A program made the position numbers and the translations under genes. Shown in pieces: positions 54,525 through 64,000 of a DNA stretch of 64,000 nt. The notes under the pieces are model-generated. The model was not told the DNA's origin. It ran no database searches and saw nothing but the letters and a program-made list of their open reading frames with translations. Each line of letters opens with the position of its first letter. The first letter of the stretch is position 1. The stretch comes from Amoebophrya sp. A120. Its lineage: Eukaryota; Sar; Dinophyceae; Syndiniales; Amoebophryaceae. Location of the stretch: assembly GCA_905178155.1 (NCBI GenBank), contig CAJINV010000003.1, forward strand, positions 5,919,985-5,983,984, written 5' to 3'.

Positions 54525-57500
54525 TTACGGCCTCGGTACGTTCGACGCAGAGGTGGCCGGCGTGCATGTGTTGTTAGAGGTTCTTTGTAGGCAGCGCAGA
54601 GCGTAAACTATTGCAACCGCTGTCCACATGGAGGCAAACGCGTCGGTACCGGTGCGCTTCAAAACCGCTAGAAGGGAGAGAAAATGGCCGCGCAGGTTCG
54701 TCGTGGAGTTCTTCGTCGCACTCGTCGAGGCGAGACTACTGCTACTCCCTGCAGCAGCTTTTGTCGCCACTGGAAGAAGAGCCACCGCACCTCGTTTGCA
54801 GAGGAACAAAACGCCCCACGCGAGGTAAAACTTCCAGTTACTCGTCAAGCTGTCTTGAATCTCTTTGCGTCCGAGCTTCTGCGCAGTCAGCCAAGCGGTC
54901 TTCCAGACAGACGCAAGCAGTTGCGTTACCCTCTTCCGCACCAGGCCGTGCAGAATCGGCACAATCCGCGGGCGCCCGTACTTGTCCAGGAGCGGGTGCT
55001 GCTGTGCCCTCTTGCGTGCGAGATTTTGCAGCTTTGTAGGACCGTCGATATTATCGCTATGCCGTCTTGTTGTAGTCTGCCTTGCTCTATTACCCTCGCT
55101 CGTTTCATCGGCCTCGTCTGGAGAGCAGTAAGCGTGTGCGTCAACTTCTGAAACGGGTCTAAAGGGACTGGGCGTTCCAGGTGCAAGACGACTGCCAACG
55201 GGACTGCCGTCGGGTCCGGAAATAGTCGCTGCCTGCAGCCTGTCGTCATCCGGTTGTTCGCTATTCCGCTTCACTTCAGTTGCAGAATTCATCTCATCTG
55301 CGGGACTATTCAATGCACTCGGGGCGTTGATGCGACCGACTGCGCTCAAAAGCATGCCTCCGAAGGTGCCATCACTTTCAGCGTCGTGAAACTCGTAAGA
55401 GGATTCTATCTGGTGCTCGGCAGAAACAAAAGTGCTGTCCTTCTTCACGTTCTTCTCGGGACCAACCGGAAGATGAAATGTTGATGTTATTCCGTTGTCG
55501 TTTTCCTGTAGTACCTGTTCCGAGGTGTGATTTGGCATGATCTTTGGAACCGGACGCGACCTCGGGTCCGTCGCTGCTGCACCGCCAGCCTCGTATTCCA
55601 ACATTCCCGTGGCATTTTTGGGAAAAAGTTTTCGAAAAACCTTGCGGAAGAACTTCTGTGGGCTGAGCGCAAAGAAGCGGATAAACGTGGGGTGGCAGCC
55701 CGCTAGCACCTGCTGCGCTTCCTCCGCACTGAGTGAGAAATTGACGAGGATGAAAAGCCGCTTCACGTGGTATTGCAGGTCGCCGCGTTTCAATCGGCGT
55801 ATGAGCAAGTCCAGCAGACTGAGTTCCTCCTCCGCGAACAGCGCGTGGAGGGCCTGGTGAATCTTCGGCAAATTCACCCACTGTACGAAGCCCGTCCAGA
55901 CCGTCAGCCATCCACACCACAACAAAAAGAAGCACATCACGCTGATCCAGGTGCAGTTGAGGAACAGAAAGGCAAAGAAGGAGAGAATCATCAGGGTGCA
56001 CCCGATCCGAATGGCCCCGCGCTCGTACACCAGTTCGACGACCCAGAAGGCGACGTAGTCGGGGAAGTGGCCAAGTTTCTTGTTGAATCTGCGTGGGACG
56101 AAGCGGTACCGCACGTATTGCAGTGCCTTTTCCTTGGTCCGCCAGTGGCGGGTGCACGACGAGCAAATTCGCCCGAGCCCGAGATTCGAGGCGACGAAAA
56201 CAACGGGCGTGGTGATGAGGTGGAGAACTTCTACCCCCGTAGAGGGCGGCGATCTTTTGCTTGCTTTCCTAGAAGAATAACCATTCTGTCGGGGCGAGGA
56301 TCCGGACATGGAGATCATGTGCGCTTCATGCTGTCCTCGTCGTAGATCATGATGGCTCGTGGCATGGAAGAATAAGTTTTCATCACGGGGAGTCGGGGGG
56401 ACTGAAGACGCCTTGGATGATGCCGAGGAGGAGGCGCTGCTCCGACTCCACGGTAGGTCCTCGTGGTGGTCATCGTCCAGCGAGATTTTGGCGCGCGCAC
56501 TGCGATCAAAAAGCGGACTACTTGCTTTATTGTGCCCGCGCCGTAGCTCCGTGCTCCGCTTCCGCGGCTGGAGGGGACTACCGGCAAAAATACCAGTCGG
56601 CGATTCCGAAAAGTCCATCTCGCGCACGGAATCATCGGCTTCATCCACGCCAATTCGCCGGCCCGGGCCGCTCTCGTCCGTGGTCTCATCAAACCAGCGC
56701 AGCAGCAAGTCGTGATTGGCAAGGCTGAGAGTGGATGTGGTCGTCTCATTGTTCATCTTGCTCTTGGTCGATGACAGGAAACATAATTGTTCCTGGTGCT
56801 GATTTTGATTTTCGGGCACGGGCCTGGTATAGCTTTTATTCTGCACCTGCCCACAGTCTGTATTGCTCTGGGTCTGGAACAAACTTCGAGTTGTGCTGGA
56901 TGAAGACGATGCACTTTTCTCGCACGACAAGAAGGGTGGCCGCATCGACCGGGCGGGTGAGGATCCGTGCCGGGAGGTTTTGGTTTCGCTCGATTTTTCT
57001 GTCGACGGGTTTTGCAACCTCTGCGGTTCTTCGTTCTCCAGGTCCAGCCCGCCGGTCGCGAAGGTGAAGCTGCGGGGGTCATGATAAGTACTATCCCAGT
57101 GTGAGCTTGACGAGCCTGTGGTCACCAGTTCCTCACAACCTGGCGCCATCTCCTCGTCTTTCTGCCTGGTACTTGAAGACACGTACTGTCGCCCTGCGGC
57201 GGTTCTTCGCACGTTACTGCCGTTGATGTTCACAGCGCTCCCTTGTTGAGACTTGTCGCGCTCGGTTCCTGGCGGACTTTCTGCGTCCTCGACATAACCA
57301 GCTGAGGCGAAGTAGACGCTGGTTTGCTTGAGAGCCACAGTGTCGCGTTGACTTGCAGAATCCTCGTGCTGCATTAGAGCTGTATCGTCGACTACAAGAG
57401 CATGTTCTGTTTGGCCAAAAGCGCCGCTACTGAACCTGTGGTCTCCACGCAGCTCCTCGTTCTCCGCCACCATTGTTTGGGGAAATGCCACTTCGCAGCC

Positions 57501-57629
57501 GGCGCCGCTTTGAATGTCTTTCGACGAACAGGGTGTGCAATCTAGGGTGGTAATGGTACTAATGCCGTCGCCATCCTCGAGCTCGGCCTCGTCGGCGGTT
57601 GAAGTCACGGTGGTCGCCAGCTTCATCAT
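54525..57629 (-). CDS. Uncharacterised large membrane protein
   Basis: A single exon of 1,034 residues from the first in-frame ATG (57629). The N-terminal 470 residues are Ser/Thr/Asp/Glu-rich and disordered. A folded region near 480-680 has an aromatic/basic stretch (KALQYVRYRFVPRRFNKKLG) and two adjacent hydrophobic segments (IGCTLMILSFFAFLFLNCTW; MCFFLLWCGWLTVWTGFVQW). Next come a helical segment and another disordered linker. The C-terminal 150 residues have a basic helix and two more hydrophobic segments. The family is unknown. A short ATG ORF at 58187-58104 ending at a GTAAGA donor could be a 5' exon, but the junction is not secure. Confidence 0.7.
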   Translation of the reverse strand: MMKLATTVTSTADEAELEDGDGISTITTLDCTPCSSKDIQSGAGCEVAFPQTMVAENEELRGDHRFSSGAFGQTEHALVVDDTALMQHEDSASQRDTVALKQTSVYFASAGYVEDAESPPGTERDKSQQGSAVNINGSNVRRTAAGRQYVSSSTRQKDEEMAPGCEELVTTGSSSSHWDSTYHDPRSFTFATGGLDLENEEPQRLQNPSTEKSSETKTSRHGSSPARSMRPPFLSCEKSASSSSSTTRSLFQTQSNTDCGQVQNKSYTRPVPENQNQHQEQLCFLSSTKSKMNNETTTSTLSLANHDLLLRWFDETTDESGPGRRIGVDEADDSVREMDFSESPTGIFAGSPLQPRKRSTELRRGHNKASSPLFDRSARAKISLDDDHHEDLPWSRSSASSSASSKASSVPPTPRDENLFFHATSHHDLRRGQHEAHMISMSGSSPRQNGYSSRKASKRSPPSTGVEVLHLITTPVVFVASNLGLGRICSSCTRHWRTKEKALQYVRYRFVPRRFNKKLGHFPDYVAFWVVELVYERGAIRIGCTLMILSFFAFLFLNCTWISVMCFFLLWCGWLTVWTGFVQWVNLPKIHQALHALFAEEELSLLDLLIRRLKRGDLQYHVKRLFILVNFSLSAEEAQQVLAGCHPTFIRFFALSPQKFFRKVFRKLFPKNATGMLEYEAGGAAATDPRSRPVPKIMPNHTSEQVLQENDNGITSTFHLPVGPEKNVKKDSTFVSAEHQIESSYEFHDAESDGTFGGMLLSAVGRINAPSALNSPADEMNSATEVKRNSEQPDDDRLQAATISGPDGSPVGSRLAPGTPSPFRPVSEVDAHAYCSPDEADETSEGNRARQTTTRRHSDNIDGPTKLQNLARKRAQQHPLLDKYGRPRIVPILHGLVRKRVTQLLASVWKTAWLTAQKLGRKEIQDSLTSNWKFYLAWGVLFLCKRGAVALLPVATKAAAGSSSSLASTSATKNSTTNLRGHFLSLLAVLKRTGTDAFASMWTAVAIVYALRCLQRTSNNTCTPATSASNVPRP

Positions 57630-58575
57630 AAATCGTTGTGTGACACACGTGCTTTTTTGGTGCTGGTGGTGGTAGCTGCAGGTCAAACTTACGCAAGGTC
57701 AACATACAGAGCTCAGAGGACAACTCGCTCGACCAGGAGGAGCTTACTAAGTTCTACTATTTTTTTTAGTTACACATACAAATGAAGAACGAACTCAACA
57801 AGTCAAATCATGGATCTTTCTCTTTCCTGACTTTCTAATTCTAAGGTCTTGGTAATGAAGATGAAGTGGCAGGTACGATGTTGCGCGATTCCACAAATGA
57901 TACTGTATTTTTTCAGAGATACAAAAATGAATGGCCATACCGGGGAATCAAAAAGTTAATGTGGGAACCTGGTGGTGGGGACGTACGAGCAGGTTTGATG
58001 TGAAGAAATAAGATGCTTTTCTAGCACATGCACGACGAGCAGGCCGACGTACTATTTCTACTTCGAGCCGTGGACGAAAAAGTGAAGTTGGACGTGAAGG
58101 TCTTACGGTTTGCAGTTCTCTTTCTCTTGCGAGCTCAACCACAAGCTGTGCCGAAAATTGCGCGTTCTCCATGGACGACGACAACATGCTGACCTTGTGG
58201 TCTCTAGTCTACGCTGTCGCTGCTCGAAGGCACAATTCCTTTCTGTTCGTGCTGGTGAGTAGATACCACCGAACGAAAAAAACGTAAACCGAGATCTCAC
58301 GTATTTTTATTTTAGCTCTCGCAAGGTACAGATAAAGTCTTCGTTTTTGCATTCACTTCTCGAAGTAAAAGTAATCCGCAGTCCGAACACAGTTGACGTT
58401 CTCTTTTGGAAAAAATAAACGGAAATAAGTAAGGACAAATGCCTGTGCCTCATGGCGTGCTGTCGATATCGAATGCAGCAATGCGGATGATGAAGTGGCG
58501 GGATCTTCCATGCCAGTAGATACATCGATTCTTGCATTAGCGCCGTGCCGACTAGCAGCGCGCTTGTTGCCATTT
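57630..58575. other. Intergenic, with a possible short 5' exon
   Basis: A minus-strand ATG at 58187 opens a 28-codon stretch ending exactly at GTAAGACC near 58104, a good donor. It may be the first exon of the gene ending at 54525. Otherwise nothing is recognised. Confidence 0.35.
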
Positions 58576-61500
58576 TCAATCCGGTGCCAAAAATGCGACG
58601 TCCCTGTCCGAGCACTTTTGGTCGACATCGTTGACCCAGTCTTGCAGATAAGCCCGCAAGGTGTGATCTGGCTTGTGCACCAAAACTGGAGGTCCATGTG
58701 CGTCATCACACCAGAACATAGTGACATCTTCCGTGTTATATATTGCAAAAGTATCGCACTCGTATAAATGCATTACAAATTTCCTCAGCAAGAGAAATGG
58801 AATTTGTCATGCTGATTTGCCTTGGCAACAAGATTTGTAAATGCAAGACTTGCATCTATACGAGTACGATACTTTTGCACAGGATACGTGTGTACCATGT
58901 ACCCCCACCGGCACATAGGGAGAAGACGAACAGTCAGACCTTCCTCCTCAGCGTTTGTGTGCTCGTCTTTCATTGTGTTGTGCTCGACATCATGATCATC
59001 TTCTCCAGGAGGGGAACGTGCACTGCTGCTGCGTGCTGGATCTTTCGCAGGAGCATGTGACGTCCTACGTGTGGTCTGCGCGTCAACTGCGTCGCTGCGA
59101 CGTCGTCCAGCATTTACTTTAGTATTGCTGGACCACGGCGCCCACACTTCTTCCCTCGCAGCAGCCCACTCCTTGAACTTCGTATGCCTCTGTTTCCAGT
59201 GCGGGAGTATGTGGGTCAGGATGTAGCCGGAGAGTCCCTGGGCCAATCCGGTGAAGGGCGCGTACCAGTTGTTCCCCGGAACCCCGAGGAGGTGGTTTTT
59301 CGGCACTTCGTGGGGTGTGTGGCCCAACCGCAGAAACAGCCAGGAGCTCGGGTCCTGGTGGAGCAGCTCCTTGGAACTGGTCGTCGCTGCTTTGTGCTCC
59401 AGGTGGTGCCGAAACGCCTGCAGGCTGAAGGTATGGCGGAAAGGGCTGTTATCCTCGTCGTACACCGCGTCCTCGGCGAAGTAGTCGTTCCGCGCGTCCA
59501 GGAAGTACCCGCGATCAAGGTCGTTCCAGGCACGGCATAACAGATCATGATGTTCCTGATCCTGTAATGAGTCTTCATCCACGTTGTAGTTCGTCGCCCC
59601 TCCGGTGGCCGCGGTGGCAGAAGTTCTCCCTCGCCATTTCGACGTCCGGCAACCCCCTGTTTCGTTTCTGAAGACCGAAACCAAGGGCGCATCATGCCCG
59701 ATTGTCGCCAGCACCGACTTGTGCGAGGGTTCTGGGTGCCCGAACACATTGTGCGTGTAGTAATCTCGCCCCCGAAATTTTTTTCCATTCGGAGACAGCT
59801 CTTTGGGAGGAAGCGCAAGTGGTGCGTTCAACGCATCATCACGATGATCGTGTCCTGCTCTTTGTTCTGCGCTGTCATAATTCTTGTCTGCCTCGTCGTC
59901 CCTATATTTCCAATTTGAGCGATCCAAAAATGCTTCCTGCCTGTCTCGAAACATTTTCCTGCCGTTTCTCACACGGAGATTGATCTCCTTGGACCAGCTC
60001 AGCGGGTGGATGCGATTTTGCGCCAGGGGGCTGGCGGCCCTAACGAATTGCAGTTCGTGCAGTTGCTTCCGTTTCGCTTTCTGCGCTAGTTTCCAGGGCA
60101 GGAACTCCATGAGGTAGCGCGGCGGATAGAGCTCCTCCCCGGTCCTGCCGTCAAACACGCGCGCGACGATGCGCCGCCACGCTTCCTGCACGGCCTGCGT
60201 TGCGTTCCACGTAATCGCGCTGCCCAGCAAGAGGCTGAAGTGCAGCGGGGGACCGGGCATCAGGGCGACGAAGTTTTCCTTTGCTGACGCGAACACGAAC
60301 AATTGGAATAGGCGAAAGGGTATGCATTGCACAATGTTTCTGGGCCCTCTGGTGGAATCTTGTCATGCAAGTGTGTGAATGTTTATGTTGGTGAGCAGAC
60401 GAGACCACGATAGGAGGCAGAAAAGCAAAAACAGATTTTTTTTGAGCAGCGTAGACTACTACAACATGACAAGGTGTTTTGCTCTTACATGAGAAACAAA
60501 AAATGCCACTGCATGATCGCCATGGGCATGGCAGATTTTTCATTTCATTTCTGTCCTGCCAGCCAAGCCTCACAAGTCTTGCATTCTTCCAGACGCAGAC
60601 CCAGACATAGTTGCATTTGATAAAGGGCTGCACGATGTGGTATTCCGAATCGAGAGCCAACACCGCCTCGTACTCGTTCGCAAGTTGCAGAAACGCAAGC
60701 AGGCGAAACGGAAACACCGTGTTGACGTTATACGCATTCTGCTTCGTCACGAAATTCACGAAAAAGTGCGAGTCGTGGTACTGCGCCAATATGTCCTTCC
60801 GCAGACTCCAGTCTCTCCGTATTTTTACCTTCAGTGGTCCTTTCAGTTTTTCCTCTAGCTCGTCCGTCAGCGGAAAGTTCGGGGTGTCTTTGGGCAGTGC
60901 CAGGACTCGGTCCAGCCCTCTGGGTTTCCCAAACAGGCCAGTTGTCAGCTTCTTCGTAAAAGTGTCCAGGTAGTCCAGCGCCGCGCGGTTGACTTGCCAA
61001 AAGTCGATTTCTGAGAACGTGTAGGAACTTTTCTTCCTCGTGTCGCTCCACAGCGACAAGCTACGTTGCTTCGTCCAGCGATGATCGTACGCAAATGCGG
61101 TCAGGTCAAAGGTCTGCAAAATCGCAAAGTAACCCTTGCTGCCGTCGTCGTACGTCTCTTCGCGATTCGTCCTCGTCGCAGGATCTTCACGGGCAACTCC
61201 ACCGGCCTGAATAGACGACGTTGCGGCACGAGGCCGCGGGGGCTCGGCATTTCTCGTTGAAGACCTGGGTGCCAGCTCCGGATCGCGCAGGCAGTTATAC
61301 CCCGTGGCAGCGTAGAAGCCGTTGCAGTGCCCACTCAATCCGTGAGGCCAATGCGTTGCATTCCTGATTGCCAGAATCCGTTGCACACTGCGGCCAAGAA
61401 CAGCGCGCACTATACGATCAGTGACGGGTTTGGCTGCAGCAGCTTCTATTTCATCGGTGCTCGTAGGAGGAGCAGCATGAGTATTGTTTAATTTCTCGCA

Positions 61501-63486
61501 GTCTGTTAAAGTCGCGCCATGATCTTCATCGTGCGTCGCTGCGGCCAATGCGGTGTCCCCAGGCACTCTTTCGGTTCCACCACTTGTAGAGGCCGGGGCA
61601 CGCAGGTTCGAAGTCCGATCAAAATCGAGGCCACTCGTGTGGTGTGGCGGAATGCTTTTGTCAACAAGTCCCCAGACCGGCGCGTGGTCACGAATCGGAG
61701 CCCTTCCGAGCCAGTGGGCGTCAGCCTCCTGAGAGGACGCTCGGTATGCTGCATTTTCGCCCTGGTCCTGGTTCTGAACGGGCTCTTGCAGGTGAGTAGA
61801 TTTTACAGGTGTCCTTGTCAATGGTCGTGGTTGCATTTCTGGCTGCGGCTCTCCGGGCAGCTTGAATAACTCCGGAAGGCCTCTGTCGAGAAGGACATGC
61901 TGGTCCGGTAGCGTACACAGCCTGGACACTACATTTCGGCGAACATGATTCCTCACGTCGACGGTGGCGAAATGCTGGTGAAATGCGCAAACTGGAGCTC
62001 TTCGCGCAAGCATGGTGGACGCAGTAAGCAAGGCCGTAGCGGCGGAAACGCGATAGTGCCGCTTCAGCTCCTGGAACAGTTCCGCGTGGACTCTCGCATT
62101 CGTGCTCTCGAAAGCTGCAATCGGCAAAAAGAACTCTCTGTCGAGGCGAGCGGTAGGCGGAGGAGCGTCTCCATCTTCAGCCTCGGATAGTTTCTCAGGG
62201 TTGCCTCTTCGTGCGTTCGCTAGGCGTCTGCGGAAATGTTGCGTGGATGAGAGATAGCGGAGCTGCAGACTCACTTGCAGTGCCAGCAGACCCGTCTTGC
62301 TGCGCATCTCGTCCTCCTTGCAGGCAGCAGGGACGCACAACAGCAGCGTCGTCTGCGTCAAGGCTAGAAATGTTGTGGGCGGTGTCCTCTGTGTCCCTGG
62401 TTGATTGTTCTGCGTATTTTCTTCTGCAGCCCTTGCTCGCACCTGCACCGCAAACAGCCGCCCTTGTGCGCGCTGGCATTTCTCCGCATACCGCGTTACG
62501 TAGTTCACGAAATATCCGGCAGTTTGCAGCTGTGGGTGAATCTTGTTCAACAACTCGTCGTTAGATGTTGCCAAGGTGTCCGAGGATCCGGCACTTCTAC
62601 CCAGTTCTTGCAAGACGTCGTGCTCCGCTGCCTTTGTCAAAGCAAAAAATTTCGATAGCCAGAGGAGTGTAAGCAGACTATCTTTATGACAATTGTTCCC
62701 TTGATGAAGGTCAGCGGGATCAGTACATCGCTTACATCTGTGATTTATGCTTTACGTAAAAAGAACTATCTCTTCTGTTCTCATGACATAAGTCTACGAG
62801 GAAGGAACTCTAGCCATCGAGTCGCAGCGTTTCCCAACATTCAGGGCGTCCTGGGGCGCTAAGGCAAAGGGCAGGTTCAGTTCGTCGACTGCCCACCAGT
62901 TCCACAGCTTCGAAGAGCAACGACCCTGTGGCACATAGTCAACAAACACCTTCGACGGGGTTCTGTGCGTGTTCGGTGCCGCTGCCGCAGTTCCCTGGTC
63001 AAAGTTTTGTCCTTGTTCTGCTGCAGAAGCAAAATATAATACACGTTCAGTTGCTGTTGCTGCATCAGCATCTTCGTCTGCTTTTCTAATTTTCGCACTG
63101 TGCATCTTCTCCGCCAGTTGTTCCCGTGAACGCATTATATCATCAGCGCCGTCTTGTCCTTGTCCTTCTCCTTCAACATCAATCTCGGTCGCACCAACGG
63201 GCACAAGTTCATCCTCGTCCTCGTCATGTAGGGTGTGCTCAATGATCTCACGCTGTGCACCCATGACCCAAGCCGTTTGTCGGCGAAAAATCGCCGAGAA
63301 GTCATCCGCTGCGGGGGGCGGCGACAACGGTGGCGGGTCGCATGCGAGAAAGGTGGTCCAGGCTGTTGCCCGGCCGCTCGCCGGACAAGATGGCGAGGAC
63401 GACGGTGGCGCATGAGTGGTGCTCTCATTCGGTGTTGCACCGACGAGAAACACGCAGAGCGCGGATACAAAAAACGGCGCGACCAT
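58576..63486 (-). CDS. Large predicted secreted/lumenal protein with two introners
   Basis: Exons: 63486-62809, 62631-60623, 60315-58887 and 58731-58576, total 4,272 nt = 1,423 residues with every junction in frame. Intron 62808-62632 is GTTCCT...CAAAG. The other two introns are introners. The ATG at 63486 gives a clear signal peptide (VAPFFVSALCVFLVGA). Cys- and Trp-containing blocks follow (GRCSSKLWNWWAVDELNLPF; GHCNGFYAATGYNCL). The stretch NEYEAVLALDSEYHIVQPFR, followed by FVALMPGPPLHFSLLLGS, loosely resembles the region around the metal-binding motif of GT-A glycosyltransferases. That is a weak hint, not an assignment. The C terminus after the last introner reads EDVTMFWCDDAHGPPVLVHK. 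The family is otherwise unrecognised. Confidence 0.78.
58737..58886. mobile_element. Introner, TGCAAAAG family, 150 bp
   Basis: Begins TATATATTGCAAAAGTATCG and ends CGATACTTTTGCACAGGATA. The TSD is CGTGT at 58732-58736 and 58887-58891. Removal joins MVHT to EDVTMFW in frame. It has exactly the same length as 11792-11941. Confidence 0.95.
60321..60622. mobile_element. Introner, GTCTGGGTCTGGAA family, 302 bp
   Basis: Begins TATGCATTGCACAATG and ends GTTGCATTTGATA; CAGACCCAGACAT near the right end marks the family. The TSD is AAGGG at 60316-60320 and 60623-60627. Removal joins YHIVQPF to RLFQLF in frame. Confidence 0.93.
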
Positions 63487-64000
63487 GAGTGCTGAGGCAT
63501 TCAGTCTAGAAGCGATCAGCGTCACCCACCGTGATCTACATCTAATTTTGCAGGATCACCCAATGCCAATTCTACGAAACAAAAAACGCAAGCGCAACCA
63601 ATAGGCAAAAGTAGAATAAAAACAGCACGGTGAAGATCCTGAACCACAAACAGTACTAAGTAGTAGCTCCGCGGAACAAGGGTGCTTGGGCTTTATCTTC
63701 TTTTATCTTTATTGAAAGTTTCACCCTCAAGATCCATTACTTAAGGTGCAAAACAAGGAGCAACAAGAGCCAAATCAAGAGAAACACTACCTGGTCGCTC
63801 GCCATAGAAGAAGAGAACTTTTCTTGAAGAAAAGAAAAACAAACCGCACACCAGGCGGCCCCAACGGCTCGCAGCCGATACTACTGGTCCAACAGGAATG
63901 GAGGATGAATGGAAAGGACAGCGACATGTAGTTGTAATGTGATATTGAATTTCAATAAAATTGAAACCGACGCTACTACTACTCTCACTTCGCTATTAGA
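63487..64000. other. Upstream flank, nothing recognised
   Basis: AT-rich sequence upstream of the secreted-protein gene. No complete gene or repeat is seen up to the window end. Confidence 0.5.

Overview
This is nuclear DNA of a eukaryotic protist. Several things point to an alveolate of the dinoflagellate lineage, with the parasitic Syndiniales (Amoebophrya-type genomes) as my best guess. All host genes I can model between 11530 and 63486 lie on the minus strand, as in the unidirectional gene arrays of dinoflagellates. Many genes are interrupted by short transposon-like introns (introners) with terminal inverted repeats (TIRs), 5-bp target-site duplications (TSDs) and ends that usually do not fit GT-AG. 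Ordinary short GT-AG introns (114-257 bp) also occur. The organism is inferred; I see no species marker.

Layout. 150-10043 is a full-length non-LTR retrotransposon (LINE) with a 14-bp TSD, a CAAA-type 3' tail, a small upstream ORF and one long frame (Q-rich region, zinc finger, AP endonuclease, in-frame TAG, reverse transcriptase, RNase H, CCHC). 11530-31603 carries host genes: two uncharacterised introner-bearing genes, a DUF2071 protein, a two-domain fluoride channel (FEX/CrcB), three uncharacterised proteins and an ABCG half-transporter. 33657-39307 is a CAF1/CNOT7-like gene with a degenerate nuclease domain and a long Q/G/H-rich tail. 38911-50824 is a duplicated, essentially gene-free region: 1,048-bp tandem copies of the CAF1-like gene's 5' end, a 3.5-kb segmental duplication, and unrelated DNA blocks separated by copies of one 55-bp sequence. 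50966-63486 carries four more uncharacterised genes, the last encoding a predicted secreted protein of about 1,423 residues.

The main discovery candidate is the introner system. The elements begin TAT and end ATA (one has a mutated end), carry TIRs of roughly 20-40 bp and are flanked by 5-bp direct repeats. Removing the element plus one repeat copy restores the reading frame in all seven cases where I could test it. In most cases the element ends and TSD cannot supply both GT and AG. Two insertions have matching empty sites inside this window, which shows directly that they are mobile.

Gene models were assembled by eye from reading-frame continuity and splice motifs. No transcript or database search was available.
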